From contig NC_018515.1 of the NCBI RefSeq assembly GCF_000231385.2, forward strand, positions 2,004,501 through 2,068,500: 64,000 nt of DNA, given 5' to 3'. Below the pieces are notes generated by a model. That model saw only the letters and a list, made by a program, of their open reading frames with translations. It was not told where the DNA came from and searched no databases. Shown here in pieces: positions 25,057 through 33,608 of the stretch. The DNA is from Desulfosporosinus meridiei DSM 13257. Lineage in GTDB: Bacteria; Bacillota; Desulfitobacteriia; Desulfitobacteriales; Desulfitobacteriaceae. The position numbers and the translations under genes were made by a program. The first letter of the stretch is position 1. Each line of letters opens with the position of its first letter.

Positions 25057-25289
25057 TCCAGCCATTACAGATGTAAAGCAGTGTTTATATGAGCTTGGCG
25101 GGTGAAAAGGGAGGGGCTTTCATTTTTCAGGCTTTAATTTTTGACTCAATTGACGTGATTCATGGACAATTAACCTTCGGGCAGCGGACTTATTTACCAT
25201 CTGTTTAGGTCAATTTATCTGGCCCATGCCGCTTGCTCCATATGCAAATTTTGCCTTAATTATAAGTTGTCCGTTGAATTGCTAGCTCC
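25057..25289. other. Intergenic region upstream of gcvH
   Basis: No gene is seen. The stretch probably contains enhancer sites for the sigma-54 promoter at 25290. Two CAATT-containing segments near 25146-25172 form a loose inverted repeat but are not convincing as an operator. No clear terminator follows the mutase operon. Confidence 0.4.
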
Positions 25290-25305
25290 TGGAATGATAA
25301 TTGCA
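25290..25305 (+). promoter_or_regulatory. Sigma-54 promoter of gcvH
   Basis: TGGAATGATAATTGCA matches the -24/-12 consensus with A for C at the fourth position and correct 10-bp spacing between GG and GC. It lies 54 nt before the gcvH ATG. Confidence 0.7.
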
Positions 25306-25358
25306 TTAGCAGTAATTGCAAAAGAAATTAATTTATCAAGAAGGGAAGAGCTAGAGTT

Positions 25359-25724
25359 ATGAAAAAGTATAGCAGAGAACATCAATGGGTTGAGTCAAAG
25401 GGGGAGAAAGCTTATCTGGGGATAACAGAGTTTGCTGCCAAGCAACTAGGGGATATCGTCTTTGTAGAACTGCCGGCGATAAATGATCAATTTGCAGTTG
25501 GAGAAGTAATTGCAAGAGTTGAATCAGTCAAGTCTTCATCTGAAATATATTGTCCAGTGTCCGGAGAAGTATTGGCGATTAAGGAAGAACTGGAGGATGC
25601 TCCGGAAATGTTAAACGCTGACCCTGAGGGAGAGGTTTGGATTGCAGAAATACGGCTTGAAAACCCCAAGGAACTCGATGAATTGATGACCAAAGAAGAA
25701 TATATAGCCGGCCTCTCCAACTAG
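25359..25724 (+). CDS. gcvH: Glycine cleavage system H-like lipoyl protein
   Basis: The 121-residue protein is a GcvH-type lipoyl carrier. The modified lysine is Lys58 in ESVKSSSEIY, where canonical H proteins read ESVKAVSDVY. LGDIVFVELP and the C-terminal helix are typical. No GcvP, GcvT or lipoate-synthesis gene is nearby, so it is a solitary H protein. Solitary H-like proteins can serve lipoyl relay, redox defence or sulfur metabolism. A dihydrolipoamide dehydrogenase is encoded 4.6 kb downstream in the same sigma-54-associated block and might be its partner. It is a single gene with its own promoter and terminator. Confidence 0.88.
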   Translation: MKKYSREHQWVESKGEKAYLGITEFAAKQLGDIVFVELPAINDQFAVGEVIARVESVKSSSEIYCPVSGEVLAIKEELEDAPEMLNADPEGEVWIAEIRLENPKELDELMTKEEYIAGLSN

Positions 25725-25737
25725 CAAGCTCTAAGGG

Positions 25738-25768
25738 GCCCTGTGAGATAAGATCACAGGGCATTTTT
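25738..25768 (+). terminator. Terminator after gcvH
   Basis: GCCCTGTGA (25738-25746) pairs with TCACAGGGC (25754-25762), followed by ATTTTTAA. Confidence 0.85.
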
Positions 25769-25848
25769 AATGGACATATTTTTTGCCTTGGGTGAGATTG
25801 GGTATTATAATAATTAAGATTGTCGGATTTTACATTGGGGGAGACATC

Positions 25849-27597
25849 ATGAAAGTTAAGCAAATAATGTTAGAGAATCCTCGGACTTTGCATTATAGTC
25901 AAACTATAAGGGATGCTTGTCATCTTTACAGGCAAACCAAGGTTAACTGTGCTCCGATTGTGAATGACCAGAATACCGTTGTGGGAATTCTAACAGTCTT
26001 TCGCTTACTTGAAGCAATTGAAGAGGGGGCAACGTTTGCCACCACTGTTGACCAGATAATGGAGAAACATTTACAAATAATTGATGAAAATACGGCTTTC
26101 CATGATATCCGGGAACAAACCATGGACCGCCTGCTGATTTATAACAACGAGCAGAAGCTTACTGGGGTATTAACTCGCATTGATCTAATAAATAAGGTAC
26201 ACGGGGCTCTGATGAACTCTGAGGACAGACTGGCTGAAGCCCATGAGATTAACAAGGAACTAAGAAGTGTTATTGAAGCATCTTATGATGGGATCATAGT
26301 TGTTGATAGTCAAGGCTCAGTGCAAATGGTCAATAAGAGCTTTTTCAGAGTACAAGGTTCTGACCACGACCCCATGGGAGGACCAATCGAGCAACTAACC
26401 ATAGTATGCCGGGAATCTCTTATTCAGGTGTATCAGCGTGTTATGGCAGAGGGCAAGGTGATGTTTGAGCGGTATACTGGCAAACATTTAACTGAGTTAG
26501 TTATTACGGGAAGTCCTGTCTTTGATGAATTAGACGAGCTTGTTCGGGTAGTTATCAGTATTCGGGATTTAACCCAACTTAATCAATTAAAACTCCAGAC
26601 TGAGCAATACTCTCATGAGCTGAAATCACTTAGGGTAAAAGAACAGAAAGATCTTATTTATCATAGTGCTGCTATGGAGCGTGTTGTCAACGAGGCTTTG
26701 CGAGTATCGGGAGTGGACTCCACCGTGCTGATTGTAGGCGAATCGGGAGTGGGGAAGGAAGTAATAGCTAAAACTATTCATCAAAATAGTCCCCGGGTAG
26801 AGGGGCCGTTTATACAAATAAACAGTGGAGCGATACCGGAAAATCTTCTGGAATCCGAGTTGTTCGGCTATGAGAGAGGATCCTTTACTGGGGCTAATAA
26901 AGAAGGCAAGCCTGGAATGATGGAACTGGCCAACGGGGGTACCTTGTTGTTGGATGAGGTTGGGGATATGCCCCTGAATCTTCAGGTGAAATTACTGCGG
27001 GCAATCCAAGAGCAGGAGATATACCGTATCGGCGGCCGTGTACCTATTAAGCTTAACATTCGCATTCTGTCAGCCACCAATAAAAATTTAGAGAAATTAG
27101 TTAAAGAAAGGAAATTTCGCGAAGATCTATTTTACCGTCTTAATGTTGTTTCCATTAAAGTTCCTGCGCTGCGGGAACGGAAAAGTGATATTTTACCCTT
27201 GGCTAAGCATTTCTTGAATAAGGTTAATGAACGGTATAAGATGCGAAAGTATTTTTCCTACGAGGTCTATAAATTCCTTGAAGAACATAATTGGCCCGGA
27301 AATATCAGAGAACTGGCTAATTTGGTGGAACGTCTGGTCATCATGTCCGAACAGGATACCATCTTCCCGGATCAGTTGCCCGAGGAGTTCTCGGTCAATC
27401 AGTCTTCAACTCCTCTCCGGGTAACGGTTGATCAGATTGTTCCGTTAAAAGAGGCCAGAGATATAGTGGAGACGGAGTTGATTATTAAGGCTTTAAAGGA
27501 ATATAATAGCCTGCGTCGTGCCGGAGAGGTCTTAGGAGTAGCCCATTCTACGCTATTGAGGAAGGCTAGAGGATTAGGTATTTCTTACGCTGACTAA
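25849..27597 (+). CDS. Sigma-54-dependent activator with CBS and PAS domains
   Basis: A 582-residue enhancer-binding protein. Residues 1-120 form a CBS pair (a likely adenosyl-nucleotide sensor) and 135-245 a PAS domain. The AAA+ domain (about 268-500) carries Walker A GESGVGKE (297-304), the sigma-54 contact loop GSFTGA (344-349, the Ser variant of GAFTGA) and Walker B LLLDE (366-370). A Fis-type helix-turn-helix ends the protein (SLRRAGEVLGVAHSTLLRKA). ATG 25849 follows GGGGGAG. Three -24/-12 promoters lie on both sides of this gene, so it is the obvious candidate activator of the mutase, gcvH and OsmC/symporter units. Confidence 0.9.
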   Translation: MKVKQIMLENPRTLHYSQTIRDACHLYRQTKVNCAPIVNDQNTVVGILTVFRLLEAIEEGATFATTVDQIMEKHLQIIDENTAFHDIREQTMDRLLIYNNEQKLTGVLTRIDLINKVHGALMNSEDRLAEAHEINKELRSVIEASYDGIIVVDSQGSVQMVNKSFFRVQGSDHDPMGGPIEQLTIVCRESLIQVYQRVMAEGKVMFERYTGKHLTELVITGSPVFDELDELVRVVISIRDLTQLNQLKLQTEQYSHELKSLRVKEQKDLIYHSAAMERVVNEALRVSGVDSTVLIVGESGVGKEVIAKTIHQNSPRVEGPFIQINSGAIPENLLESELFGYERGSFTGANKEGKPGMMELANGGTLLLDEVGDMPLNLQVKLLRAIQEQEIYRIGGRVPIKLNIRILSATNKNLEKLVKERKFREDLFYRLNVVSIKVPALRERKSDILPLAKHFLNKVNERYKMRKYFSYEVYKFLEEHNWPGNIRELANLVERLVIMSEQDTIFPDQLPEEFSVNQSSTPLRVTVDQIVPLKEARDIVETELIIKALKEYNSLRRAGEVLGVAHSTLLRKARGLGISYAD

Positions 27598-27697
27598 GAA
27601 GTGGTGCAAAAATGGAAAACGCGGTGCAAAAATAGAACGGGACGAAAAAGCCCTGTTGACTAGAGTGTTTTTCTCAAGTCATAGAGGAATGATTATT

Positions 27698-27727
27698 ACG
27701 TGGTGCATTTAGACACCACGTTTTTTC
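27698..27727 (+). terminator. Terminator after the sigma-54 activator
   Basis: ACGTGGTG (27698-27705) pairs with CACCACGT (27714-27721), followed by TTTTTC. Upstream, GGTGCAAAAAT occurs twice (about 27602 and 27622). Confidence 0.85.
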
Positions 27728-27848
27728 TTGTTAAGCGCAAGGATAGTTTTCCAGTGCCTGCCTTCTAAAGCGTGCAGCCAGGGCAGCTGCCCATGCGGGC
27801 CAACTTTCCTGATAGGTCTTATATAAAAATTTTATAGCTTAGCTGATA
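27728..27848. other. Upstream region of the OsmC/symporter promoter
   Basis: No gene is visible. It holds a perfect 12-bp palindrome GGGCAGCTGCCC at 27781-27792, a possible enhancer site, and TAGCTTAGCTGATATG (27835-27850), which contains the inverse of the CATATCAGCT core found in the sulfotransferase-locus motif. Confidence 0.35.
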
Positions 27849-27864
27849 TGGCATGGTCCTTGCA
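27849..27864 (+). promoter_or_regulatory. Sigma-54 promoter of the OsmC-symporter unit
   Basis: TGGCATGGTCCTTGCA is a perfect -24/-12 element. It lies 136 nt upstream of the OsmC ATG, downstream of the terminator at 27698. Confidence 0.88.
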
Positions 27865-27999
27865 ATTGTAATCACAAGGACAAGGACATTGCGTGCTTAA
27901 AAAGGTGGTGAGAGTTAAAGACGAGGGTCGTGACAAAACTTAAATCGGCGGTCATCTGAATAGAGCTGCGAAGTAATTCATCAAAAGGAGAGATTAGTT

Positions 28000-28437
28000 A
28001 TGTCGAAAGTAAACATTACCTGGGAAGGAAATATGAAATTTGTAGGGACAGATGAAGGTGGATTTAAGGTGCCTATGGATGCTTCCTCAATTTATGGCGG
28101 TAAAAATGAAGGTGTAAGGCCGATGGAACTAATGCTGATGTCCCTGGGCGGGTGCACAGGTATCGAGCTGGGTCACATTCTCAATAAAATGAGAGTCTGC
28201 TACGACCGCTTAGACATTGAAGTCAGCGGCAATAGAGCAGAAGAGCATCCCAAAGTGTTCAGCGATATTCAGGTTGTCTATCGGTTAAGTGGAGAGAATA
28301 TCCCCGTAGAAAAGGTGAATAAAGCTCTGCAAATGGCCGAACAGGTCTATTGTTCAGCGTCGAATATGATTAAAAACGTTGCGGAAATTACCTATTCCAT
28401 AGAAATTAACGGCACGATCCATCCCTACGAAGCTTAG
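28000..28437 (+). CDS. OsmC/Ohr family protein
   Basis: A 145-residue OsmC-family protein. The two conserved redox cysteines are present: Cys52 in LGGCTGIEL and Cys118 in EQVYCSASN, as required for thiol peroxidase activity on organic hydroperoxides. It has the YhfA-like length rather than that of Ohr. AAAGGAGAG precedes the ATG. It is first in a unit with a sodium:solute symporter under a sigma-54 promoter, an unusual setting for OsmC and one suggesting a metabolic rather than stress role. Confidence 0.85.
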   Translation: MSKVNITWEGNMKFVGTDEGGFKVPMDASSIYGGKNEGVRPMELMLMSLGGCTGIELGHILNKMRVCYDRLDIEVSGNRAEEHPKVFSDIQVVYRLSGENIPVEKVNKALQMAEQVYCSASNMIKNVAEITYSIEINGTIHPYEA

Positions 28438-28492
28438 TGCTATTCATTAGGGAATAAGATTCTTGATTAGGTAACATGAAGGAGGAGGGCTA

Positions 28493-30121
28493 ATGAATTC
28501 ATTCGGAGCTTGGATTGTAGGATTGTGGCTGACCTATACCGTTGTCCTTATAGTACTGAGCAGATATGCCAAAAAGAAAGCGGAATCCGGCGGCGGTGAC
28601 AGCTTTTGGGTCGGAGGACGCAGCTTTAAACCCTGGATGGTCTTCGTATGCATTACGGGCTTATTTTCGGGATCGTCGTTCATTTCGGTTTTGGAATTAT
28701 CCTATAAAGTAGGTATTTCGGCAGCTTGGTACGGTATAGCGGAAATGGTTCACGTCTTAATCATTGCGCTATTGTTAATTGCTAATTTGCGCAGACTGAA
28801 AATGGTGACGGTTTCCGGCTTAATCGGGGATAAATTCGGGCGTCTGGCCCTGGGTGTGAGCGGCGCGATTACTGCTTTTACCTTTCCCATGTGGTCCGTG
28901 GCAACCGCCCTTGCTTTTGCATCGGGCCTTCACGTTTATACCTCCTTATCCCTGCCTGTGTCTATCGCCATTACAAGTATAACCCTGCTGATTTTTCTGC
29001 AGTCAGGCGGAATGTGGTCCATTGTTGTGACTCAAACAGCGAATAGCTTAGCTTTCGCAGCCATGTTTATCGTGGGCGGTATTGCCTTCTTTATCGAACC
29101 GGGTTTTGACGGGTTAGTTCAATTAGCAGCCGTCAAACCCGCCATGTTTTCTGCAACCAATGCTGGTTTGCAGGTGATCATTGCCTGGTTTGCTACCTTT
29201 TTGATCAATGTGTTTGTAGCTCAGGCAGCTTTTCAGATGGCCTTATCCTGCCGTACTCCTGAGGAGGGCAGAAAAGGCTTGCTGATGGCTTTTGGGGCAA
29301 ATGTTTTTTTCATTGTTTTCGGTGTATTATTTGGTTTGTCAGCTGCTATCGTGGTACCCGGCGGAGCCCGGGGGATGATTGCCATACCTCAATATTTGGC
29401 TCAAGTGCTGCCTGCCCCATTGGTAGGTGTGTTCTTTCTGGGAATTTGGGCTGCGGCCCTGGGCTGGGGTGCCCCTTGCCAGTTTTCCGGGGCCACAAGT
29501 CTTGGCCGTGACGTAATGGGTGCCATTAACCCGTCCTTAAGTGATCAACGCAAAGTCACTTACACCAAATATGCTTTGGCAGCCCTCACCGTTGAGATGA
29601 TCTTATTAGGCCTCATGAGAAGTGAAAACGCTTCCTGGTGGAATGTACTGGCCTGGACTTTACGGAACGGATCGACCTTCGCCCCGGTACTTGTGGCCCT
29701 GGCATGGCCCTTGGCAACCCGGCGCGGGGCGATAGCTGCCCTGGTCGGAGGATTCATTTCTGGATTAACCTGGTATGCCTTGGGTGGTTGGGACCCGGTT
29801 AAGTTTTTCTATAATATACATCCGGTGTTTATTGGTATGACCTTTAATATCTTACTCATGGTACTGGTTTCCATGGCGGAGAAAGCCGGACAGTGGAAAT
29901 TCAAATTTGATCAGTCCTCCGGCAGAAAGACTTTAGGGATTGTGTCAACAGCTGCCTTGGTTATATTTGTAATTACTGCGTTAACCCAATTTAACTGGCT
30001 CTTCCAGAAAGGCTTAATTGGCTTAAATCTCTTCTTGATTGTAACGGCAATCTTTGTGAATGTGATGGTCTTTATTGTTCCCATAAAATCAGAGACGGCC
30101 GCTGCCGAACAAGCAGCTTGA
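28493..30121 (+). CDS. Sodium:solute symporter (SSS family)
   Basis: A 542-residue membrane protein with about 13 hydrophobic helices and the SSS fold. The early TM2 region GLFSGSSFISVLELSYKVG and the helix containing GWGAPCQFSGATSLGRDV are typical. SSS carriers use sodium to import carboxylates, proline, pantothenate, sugars or betaine-like compounds. The substrate cannot be assigned. Gap to OsmC is 55 nt with GGAGGAGGG before the ATG. A terminator follows. Given sigma-54 co-regulation with the mutase operon, import of the growth substrate for that pathway is plausible. Confidence 0.85.
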   Translation: MNSFGAWIVGLWLTYTVVLIVLSRYAKKKAESGGGDSFWVGGRSFKPWMVFVCITGLFSGSSFISVLELSYKVGISAAWYGIAEMVHVLIIALLLIANLRRLKMVTVSGLIGDKFGRLALGVSGAITAFTFPMWSVATALAFASGLHVYTSLSLPVSIAITSITLLIFLQSGGMWSIVVTQTANSLAFAAMFIVGGIAFFIEPGFDGLVQLAAVKPAMFSATNAGLQVIIAWFATFLINVFVAQAAFQMALSCRTPEEGRKGLLMAFGANVFFIVFGVLFGLSAAIVVPGGARGMIAIPQYLAQVLPAPLVGVFFLGIWAAALGWGAPCQFSGATSLGRDVMGAINPSLSDQRKVTYTKYALAALTVEMILLGLMRSENASWWNVLAWTLRNGSTFAPVLVALAWPLATRRGAIAALVGGFISGLTWYALGGWDPVKFFYNIHPVFIGMTFNILLMVLVSMAEKAGQWKFKFDQSSGRKTLGIVSTAALVIFVITALTQFNWLFQKGLIGLNLFLIVTAIFVNVMVFIVPIKSETAAAEQAA

Positions 30122-30202
30122 ATTTCAAATAGAGAAACACCTTTGCACTCGGGAATTTGTGAGTAACTATGAATAATTTATTGTTTTAGGTGTCCCAGGG
30201 GT

Positions 30203-30245
30203 AAGCTGGCAATGGTTCAGGGCGTTGCCAGCTTAATTTTTTTAA
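30203..30245 (+). terminator. Terminator after the symporter
   Basis: AAGCTGGCAA (30203-30212) pairs with TTGCCAGCTT (30225-30234), followed by AATTTTTTT. Confidence 0.85.
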
Positions 30246-30284
30246 AAAGATAGTTGTAGGATATAAAAGGAGGATCAAATTTTT

Positions 30285-31682
30285 ATGCAAAATGAAAGGT
30301 TTGATGTTATTGTCATTGGCGGTGGACCCGGAGGATATACGGCCGCTGCCAAAGCCAGTGCTTTAGGTGGCAAGGTAGCGGTTGTGGAAAGAAGCGCTTT
30401 GGGGGGAACCTGCCTGAATCTGGGATGTATACCCACCAAAACCTTGCTGAAGTCCACTGAAGTACTGGAAAGCGTTAAAAAAGCCAAGGATTTTGGCGTG
30501 GATATCAGCGAAGCGACGGTGTCTCTGGAAAAGATCCTCAACCGGAAAGAGGGGATTATTAAACGTCTCAATACCGGTGTTGAATTTTTGATGAAGAGTA
30601 ATAACATCACAATTATTCGGGGAGAAGGGAAAGTTACCGGAATCGATGAAGTAACGGTAACGACACCCTCCGAAGAAATTGTTCTGAAAACGCGAAACAT
30701 TATTGTAGCCACCGGTTCACGGCCCGCTGCAATACCCGGCCTGGAGCCGGACGGACATTGGATTATGAACAGCGACCAGGCCTTAATGTTAGCAAGCATT
30801 CCCGAAAGACTCTTGATCATCGGCGGAGGGGCAATCGGTGTTGAATTCGCTAGCATCTACCAGAAACTTGGAGCGAAGGTTACCTTAGTTGAAGCAATGG
30901 ACAGAATCTTACCCTTTTCGGACAGAGAGGTCAGCGATGCTTTAAAACAGTTAATGGCACGGGAGAAGATCGTTGTTTTAACGGAATCTAAGGTGGCCGG
31001 AATTCAAAAATCGGCAGAGGGTTTACTGGTTAAGGTAGAGACCCCTAAAGGATCTAAAGAGATTCAGACGGATAAAGTGTTGGTAGCAGTTGGCCGGTGT
31101 CCGGAATATGAAAATTTGGGTTTGCCGGAAATAGGCGTCACGGTGGAAAAGGGGAAGATCGCAGTTAATTCCAAGATGGAAACAAACATCCCCAACATTT
31201 ATGCCATAGGGGACGTAATTGGGGGAATTTTGCTGGCCCATGTCGCATCCGCCGAAGGGACAGTGGCGGCAATAAATGCCATGGGCGGCCAAAAACACAT
31301 GAATTATAGGGTTATACCCAGCTGTATTTATACCTCGCCGGAATTGGCCAGCGTAGGTCTTACGGAAGAAGAGGCTGTCAGCCGGGGCCTGAAGATTGTT
31401 GTCGGAAAGTCTCAATTCACAGGGAGCGGTAAAGCCCTGGCCATGGGAGAAAATAAAGGATTAGTTAAAATTGTTGCCGAGGCAGTGAGCGGCAAAATAC
31501 TGGGCGTGCATATCCTTGGGCCCCAAGCAACAAGCCTGATCTCTGAGGCAGCATTGGCCATTAATTTGGGAGCTGTGGTTAACGATATTGCAGACACAAT
31601 TCATGCCCACCCCTCACTTCCGGAAACTCTGTTGGAGGCAGCTGAAGAAGCAGTGAGATTAATTGAGAGCGGAAAAGAATGA
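30285..31682 (+). CDS. lpdA: Dihydrolipoamide dehydrogenase
   Basis: The 465-residue flavoprotein is an E3-type dihydrolipoamide dehydrogenase that reoxidises lipoyl groups with NAD. FAD binding is IGGGPGGYTAAAKA, the redox disulfide is GGTCLNLGCIPTK (Cys43/Cys48), the NAD motif is IIGGGAIGVEFASI, and the C-terminal HPSLPETLLEAA carries the catalytic His-Glu pair. AAAGGAGG precedes the ATG. No E1/E2 genes are adjacent, so its likely local partner is the solitary GcvH at 25359. It lies just after a terminator, implying partial read-through or its own promoter, which I could not identify. Confidence 0.93.
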   Translation: MQNERFDVIVIGGGPGGYTAAAKASALGGKVAVVERSALGGTCLNLGCIPTKTLLKSTEVLESVKKAKDFGVDISEATVSLEKILNRKEGIIKRLNTGVEFLMKSNNITIIRGEGKVTGIDEVTVTTPSEEIVLKTRNIIVATGSRPAAIPGLEPDGHWIMNSDQALMLASIPERLLIIGGGAIGVEFASIYQKLGAKVTLVEAMDRILPFSDREVSDALKQLMAREKIVVLTESKVAGIQKSAEGLLVKVETPKGSKEIQTDKVLVAVGRCPEYENLGLPEIGVTVEKGKIAVNSKMETNIPNIYAIGDVIGGILLAHVASAEGTVAAINAMGGQKHMNYRVIPSCIYTSPELASVGLTEEEAVSRGLKIVVGKSQFTGSGKALAMGENKGLVKIVAEAVSGKILGVHILGPQATSLISEAALAINLGAVVNDIADTIHAHPSLPETLLEAAEEAVRLIESGKE

Positions 31683-31760
31683 GGCCTGGGAGGGAGCTAT
31701 GGATAGATGTGGCCCGTGTCACTAAAGGAATGTATAAGTGATTTGTAAGTTTGTGCGAAG

Positions 31761-31799
31761 GCACCCTGCGTCGAAAACGTAGGGTGCTGATTTGGTTTT
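31761..31799 (+). terminator. Terminator after lpdA
   Basis: GCACCCTGCGT (31761-31771) pairs with ACGTAGGGTGC (31777-31787) with one G-U pair, followed by a T-rich stretch. Confidence 0.75.
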
Positions 31800-31815
31800 C
31801 TACTAGACGCTAAAC

Positions 31816-31937
31816 TCAGCCCACAGCAAGCTGAAGAACCTGGGCCATTTTCGCTAAGTCTTGACTGGAAGCAGAGAATTGTTCTACAGAAGCACTTTGG
31901 TTCTTCAGTGGCCGCTGAAACCGTCTGGCTTTGGTCA
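31816..31937 (-). pseudogene. C-terminal remnant of a methyl-accepting chemotaxis protein (frameshifted)
   Basis: On the minus strand one frame gives DQSQTVSAATEE and, after a one-base shift, the next gives NQSASVEQFSASSQDLAKMA followed by QVLQLAVG and a stop. This is the typical end of the cytoplasmic signalling domain of chemoreceptors. Everything upstream is missing, so it is a dead fragment. Confidence 0.75.
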
Positions 31938-31942
31938 AGATT

Positions 31943-32032
31943 TTGTTCGCTGAGTATGCTAAAGACCCACATTTTGAACGTATCTTTGAACACCGGATTC
32001 TGGGACCGTCCGGTGAGGGAGAAAGTGTTTAA
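31943..32032 (+). pseudogene. Short remnant sharing AKDP.FERI with the ORF at 43853
   Basis: The frame encodes LFAEYAKDPHFERIFEHRIL and a few more residues before a stop. AKDPHFERIFE matches AKDPNFERIYK in the ORF at 43853-44158, and the DNA shares an almost identical ~28-bp stretch. It abuts the chemoreceptor remnant, indicating recombination between decayed genes. Confidence 0.4.
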
Positions 32033-32043
32033 GGAACTGAGTA

Positions 32044-32601
32044 TTAAAGCAGAAACTCTTTTGTTTTGGAGTAGAGGAGATGCTCCATGTTTTTTCCGTT
32101 ATAATGCTTTATAAAGGTTGTCTTTTTTTCAAAGCCTACTGATTCAGCAACAGCTATGGAAGGGGCGTTATTTGTTTTGATCTGAGCATAGACCTCAGGC
32201 AAACTTAATTCTCTAAAAGCATAATTTGTCAGTGCCCGGACACCCTCTAAAGCATAGCCGTAGTGCCAGTACCGGTGCTTGAGCATGTAACAAACTTCAA
32301 AAATACGTTGCTGATTGAATTCACAGCGATGGAGACCCATCTGGCCCACAAATGCCCCAGTTGTTTTCTCAATAGCAGCAAAATAGCCTGCGTTGTCTTG
32401 CCGGTAGTAGGATAATTGAGTTTGTATCCAATCATGAATTTGATCGTCAGTAAAGGTATGCTCCCAGGCGTACATGACCTTGGGGTCAGAGAGCATTTCT
32501 TTAAGGGAAGCAAAATCTTCGTGGGTTATTTGGCGAAACTTTAAGCGAGCGCTCTCTAGAATATATCCGGATGCGTCATGATTATTGGCTGTTTTCTTCA
32601 T
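32044..32601 (-). CDS. GNAT family N-acetyltransferase (RimJ/RimL-like)
   Basis: A 185-residue acetyltransferase of the RimJ/RimL/Acetyltransf_3 type. SARLKFRQITHEDF at the N-terminus, the acetyl-CoA-binding region around RYWHYGYALEGVRALTNYAF and the C-terminal NAPSIAVAESVGFEKK are characteristic. Such enzymes acetylate protein N-termini, antibiotics or small amines; the target is unknown. A TATAAT-like box lies upstream on the minus strand at about 32640-32655. It stands alone. Confidence 0.85.
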   Translation of the reverse strand: MKKTANNHDASGYILESARLKFRQITHEDFASLKEMLSDPKVMYAWEHTFTDDQIHDWIQTQLSYYRQDNAGYFAAIEKTTGAFVGQMGLHRCEFNQQRIFEVCYMLKHRYWHYGYALEGVRALTNYAFRELSLPEVYAQIKTNNAPSIAVAESVGFEKKTTFIKHYNGKNMEHLLYSKTKEFLL

Positions 32602-32761
32602 ATTAAAGCCCTTTCGATAATTTTGTATGCGATATTTCCTTCTATAATATTATAAACACAAGACCTTTTCACCTACAGAAGGGCAAGTTTAACCAATGTA
32701 TGTTTGCTGGTCCTTTGCAATATTGGCACTGTACGTAATGGGAGGACGGGGGTAAGCGGCC

Positions 32762-32809
32762 TGGCTTGTACCAAGAATCTTACGCGCGTAAGATTCTTGG
32801 TACAAGCCA
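32762..32809. repeat. 48-bp perfect palindrome, copy 2
   Basis: Loop-less palindrome centred at 32785.5 on CGCG. Its inner 42 bp are identical to the palindrome at 8149-8192, and TGGC/GCCA extend it. It is located in the 440-bp gap (32602-33045) between divergent genes; nothing else was recognised in that gap. Confidence 0.9.
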
Positions 32810-33045
32810 AGGGGAAGGAGTTCGTGGAACTCAAATAATAATTATTTCAAGTTTACCTTTATACTTTCATAAATAGTCTCTCAGAGTATGACATATTTAA
32901 ATGTCTAAGGGCATATAGGGTGCATGTGCGGAATGTCTGGGGTGGATTTTGCCTGATGGTTTGGAATCCCAGCTATTGGATCTTTAGCATAAAGTGCCCC
33001 CCATGGGGCATGTTTTAGGTATCAGTATTTTTAAAGGAGCCAATC

Positions 33046-33237
33046 ATGTTTGTGGAAATTTTCGATAGTTTCAACGAAGTCCATAAGGCAGCTTTTATCT
33101 CAGCGTTGAATTTCTTGTTGGTAATTTTAGTGTCGTGGGGTTGTATGAAAGCACTTCGGAAAGGTGTTCAGACGAGGATTATTGCAATACCCTTTGGGCT
33201 GGCGCTTATTCCCATTTACAATCTTAGGGATGCTTGA
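33046..33237 (+). CDS. Small membrane protein
   Basis: A 63-residue product with one to two hydrophobic helices (AAFISALNFLLVILVSWGCM and IIAIPFGLALIPIY). AAAGGAGCC precedes the ATG. Its stop overlaps the start of the next small membrane ORF in an ATGCTTGA arrangement, so the two may be coupled, or the pair may be one gene split by a frameshift. No family is recognised. Confidence 0.5.
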   Translation: MFVEIFDSFNEVHKAAFISALNFLLVILVSWGCMKALRKGVQTRIIAIPFGLALIPIYNLRDA

Positions 33238-33472
33238 GTTTTTCAAAGGTAATAGAGACTATTTTGGGTTAGTTATTCTAATCATTTCTCCAGCTTTGGT
33301 CTATTTTGGAACAGCTAGTAAGTTGGGAGATGTTCAAATACAAATCAAGAAGGAAAACAAAAGATTAGAGGCTAAGACTTCGAGAGAAAGGTTAATAAGG
33401 AATATCTTAATATACGGATTTTTAATTGCAGTTATGTTTCTATGCGCCCCGCTTCCTATGATTATACTGTAA
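33230..33472 (+). CDS. Small membrane protein, coupled to the preceding ORF
   Basis: An 80-residue product starting MLEFFKGNRDYFGLVILIIS with a first hydrophobic helix, a charged linker (QIQIKKENKRLEAKTSRERL) and a second helix near the C-terminus. It starts inside the end of the previous ORF. The combined 33046-33472 stretch could encode a three-helix protein if a frameshift were repaired. Function unknown. Confidence 0.5.
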   Translation: MLEFFKGNRDYFGLVILIISPALVYFGTASKLGDVQIQIKKENKRLEAKTSRERLIRNILIYGFLIAVMFLCAPLPMIIL

Positions 33473-33608
33473 TACCATTAGTAGGATAATGTGCAGTAGG
33501 TAATAGAAAGATGCCCCATCAGACTAAGATGTAATAGAAGAATTATTTCGGGAAATCCTATATTGAGTTTATATGAACAAATAAGTCATTTTGGGATAGA
33601 ATTTTGGG

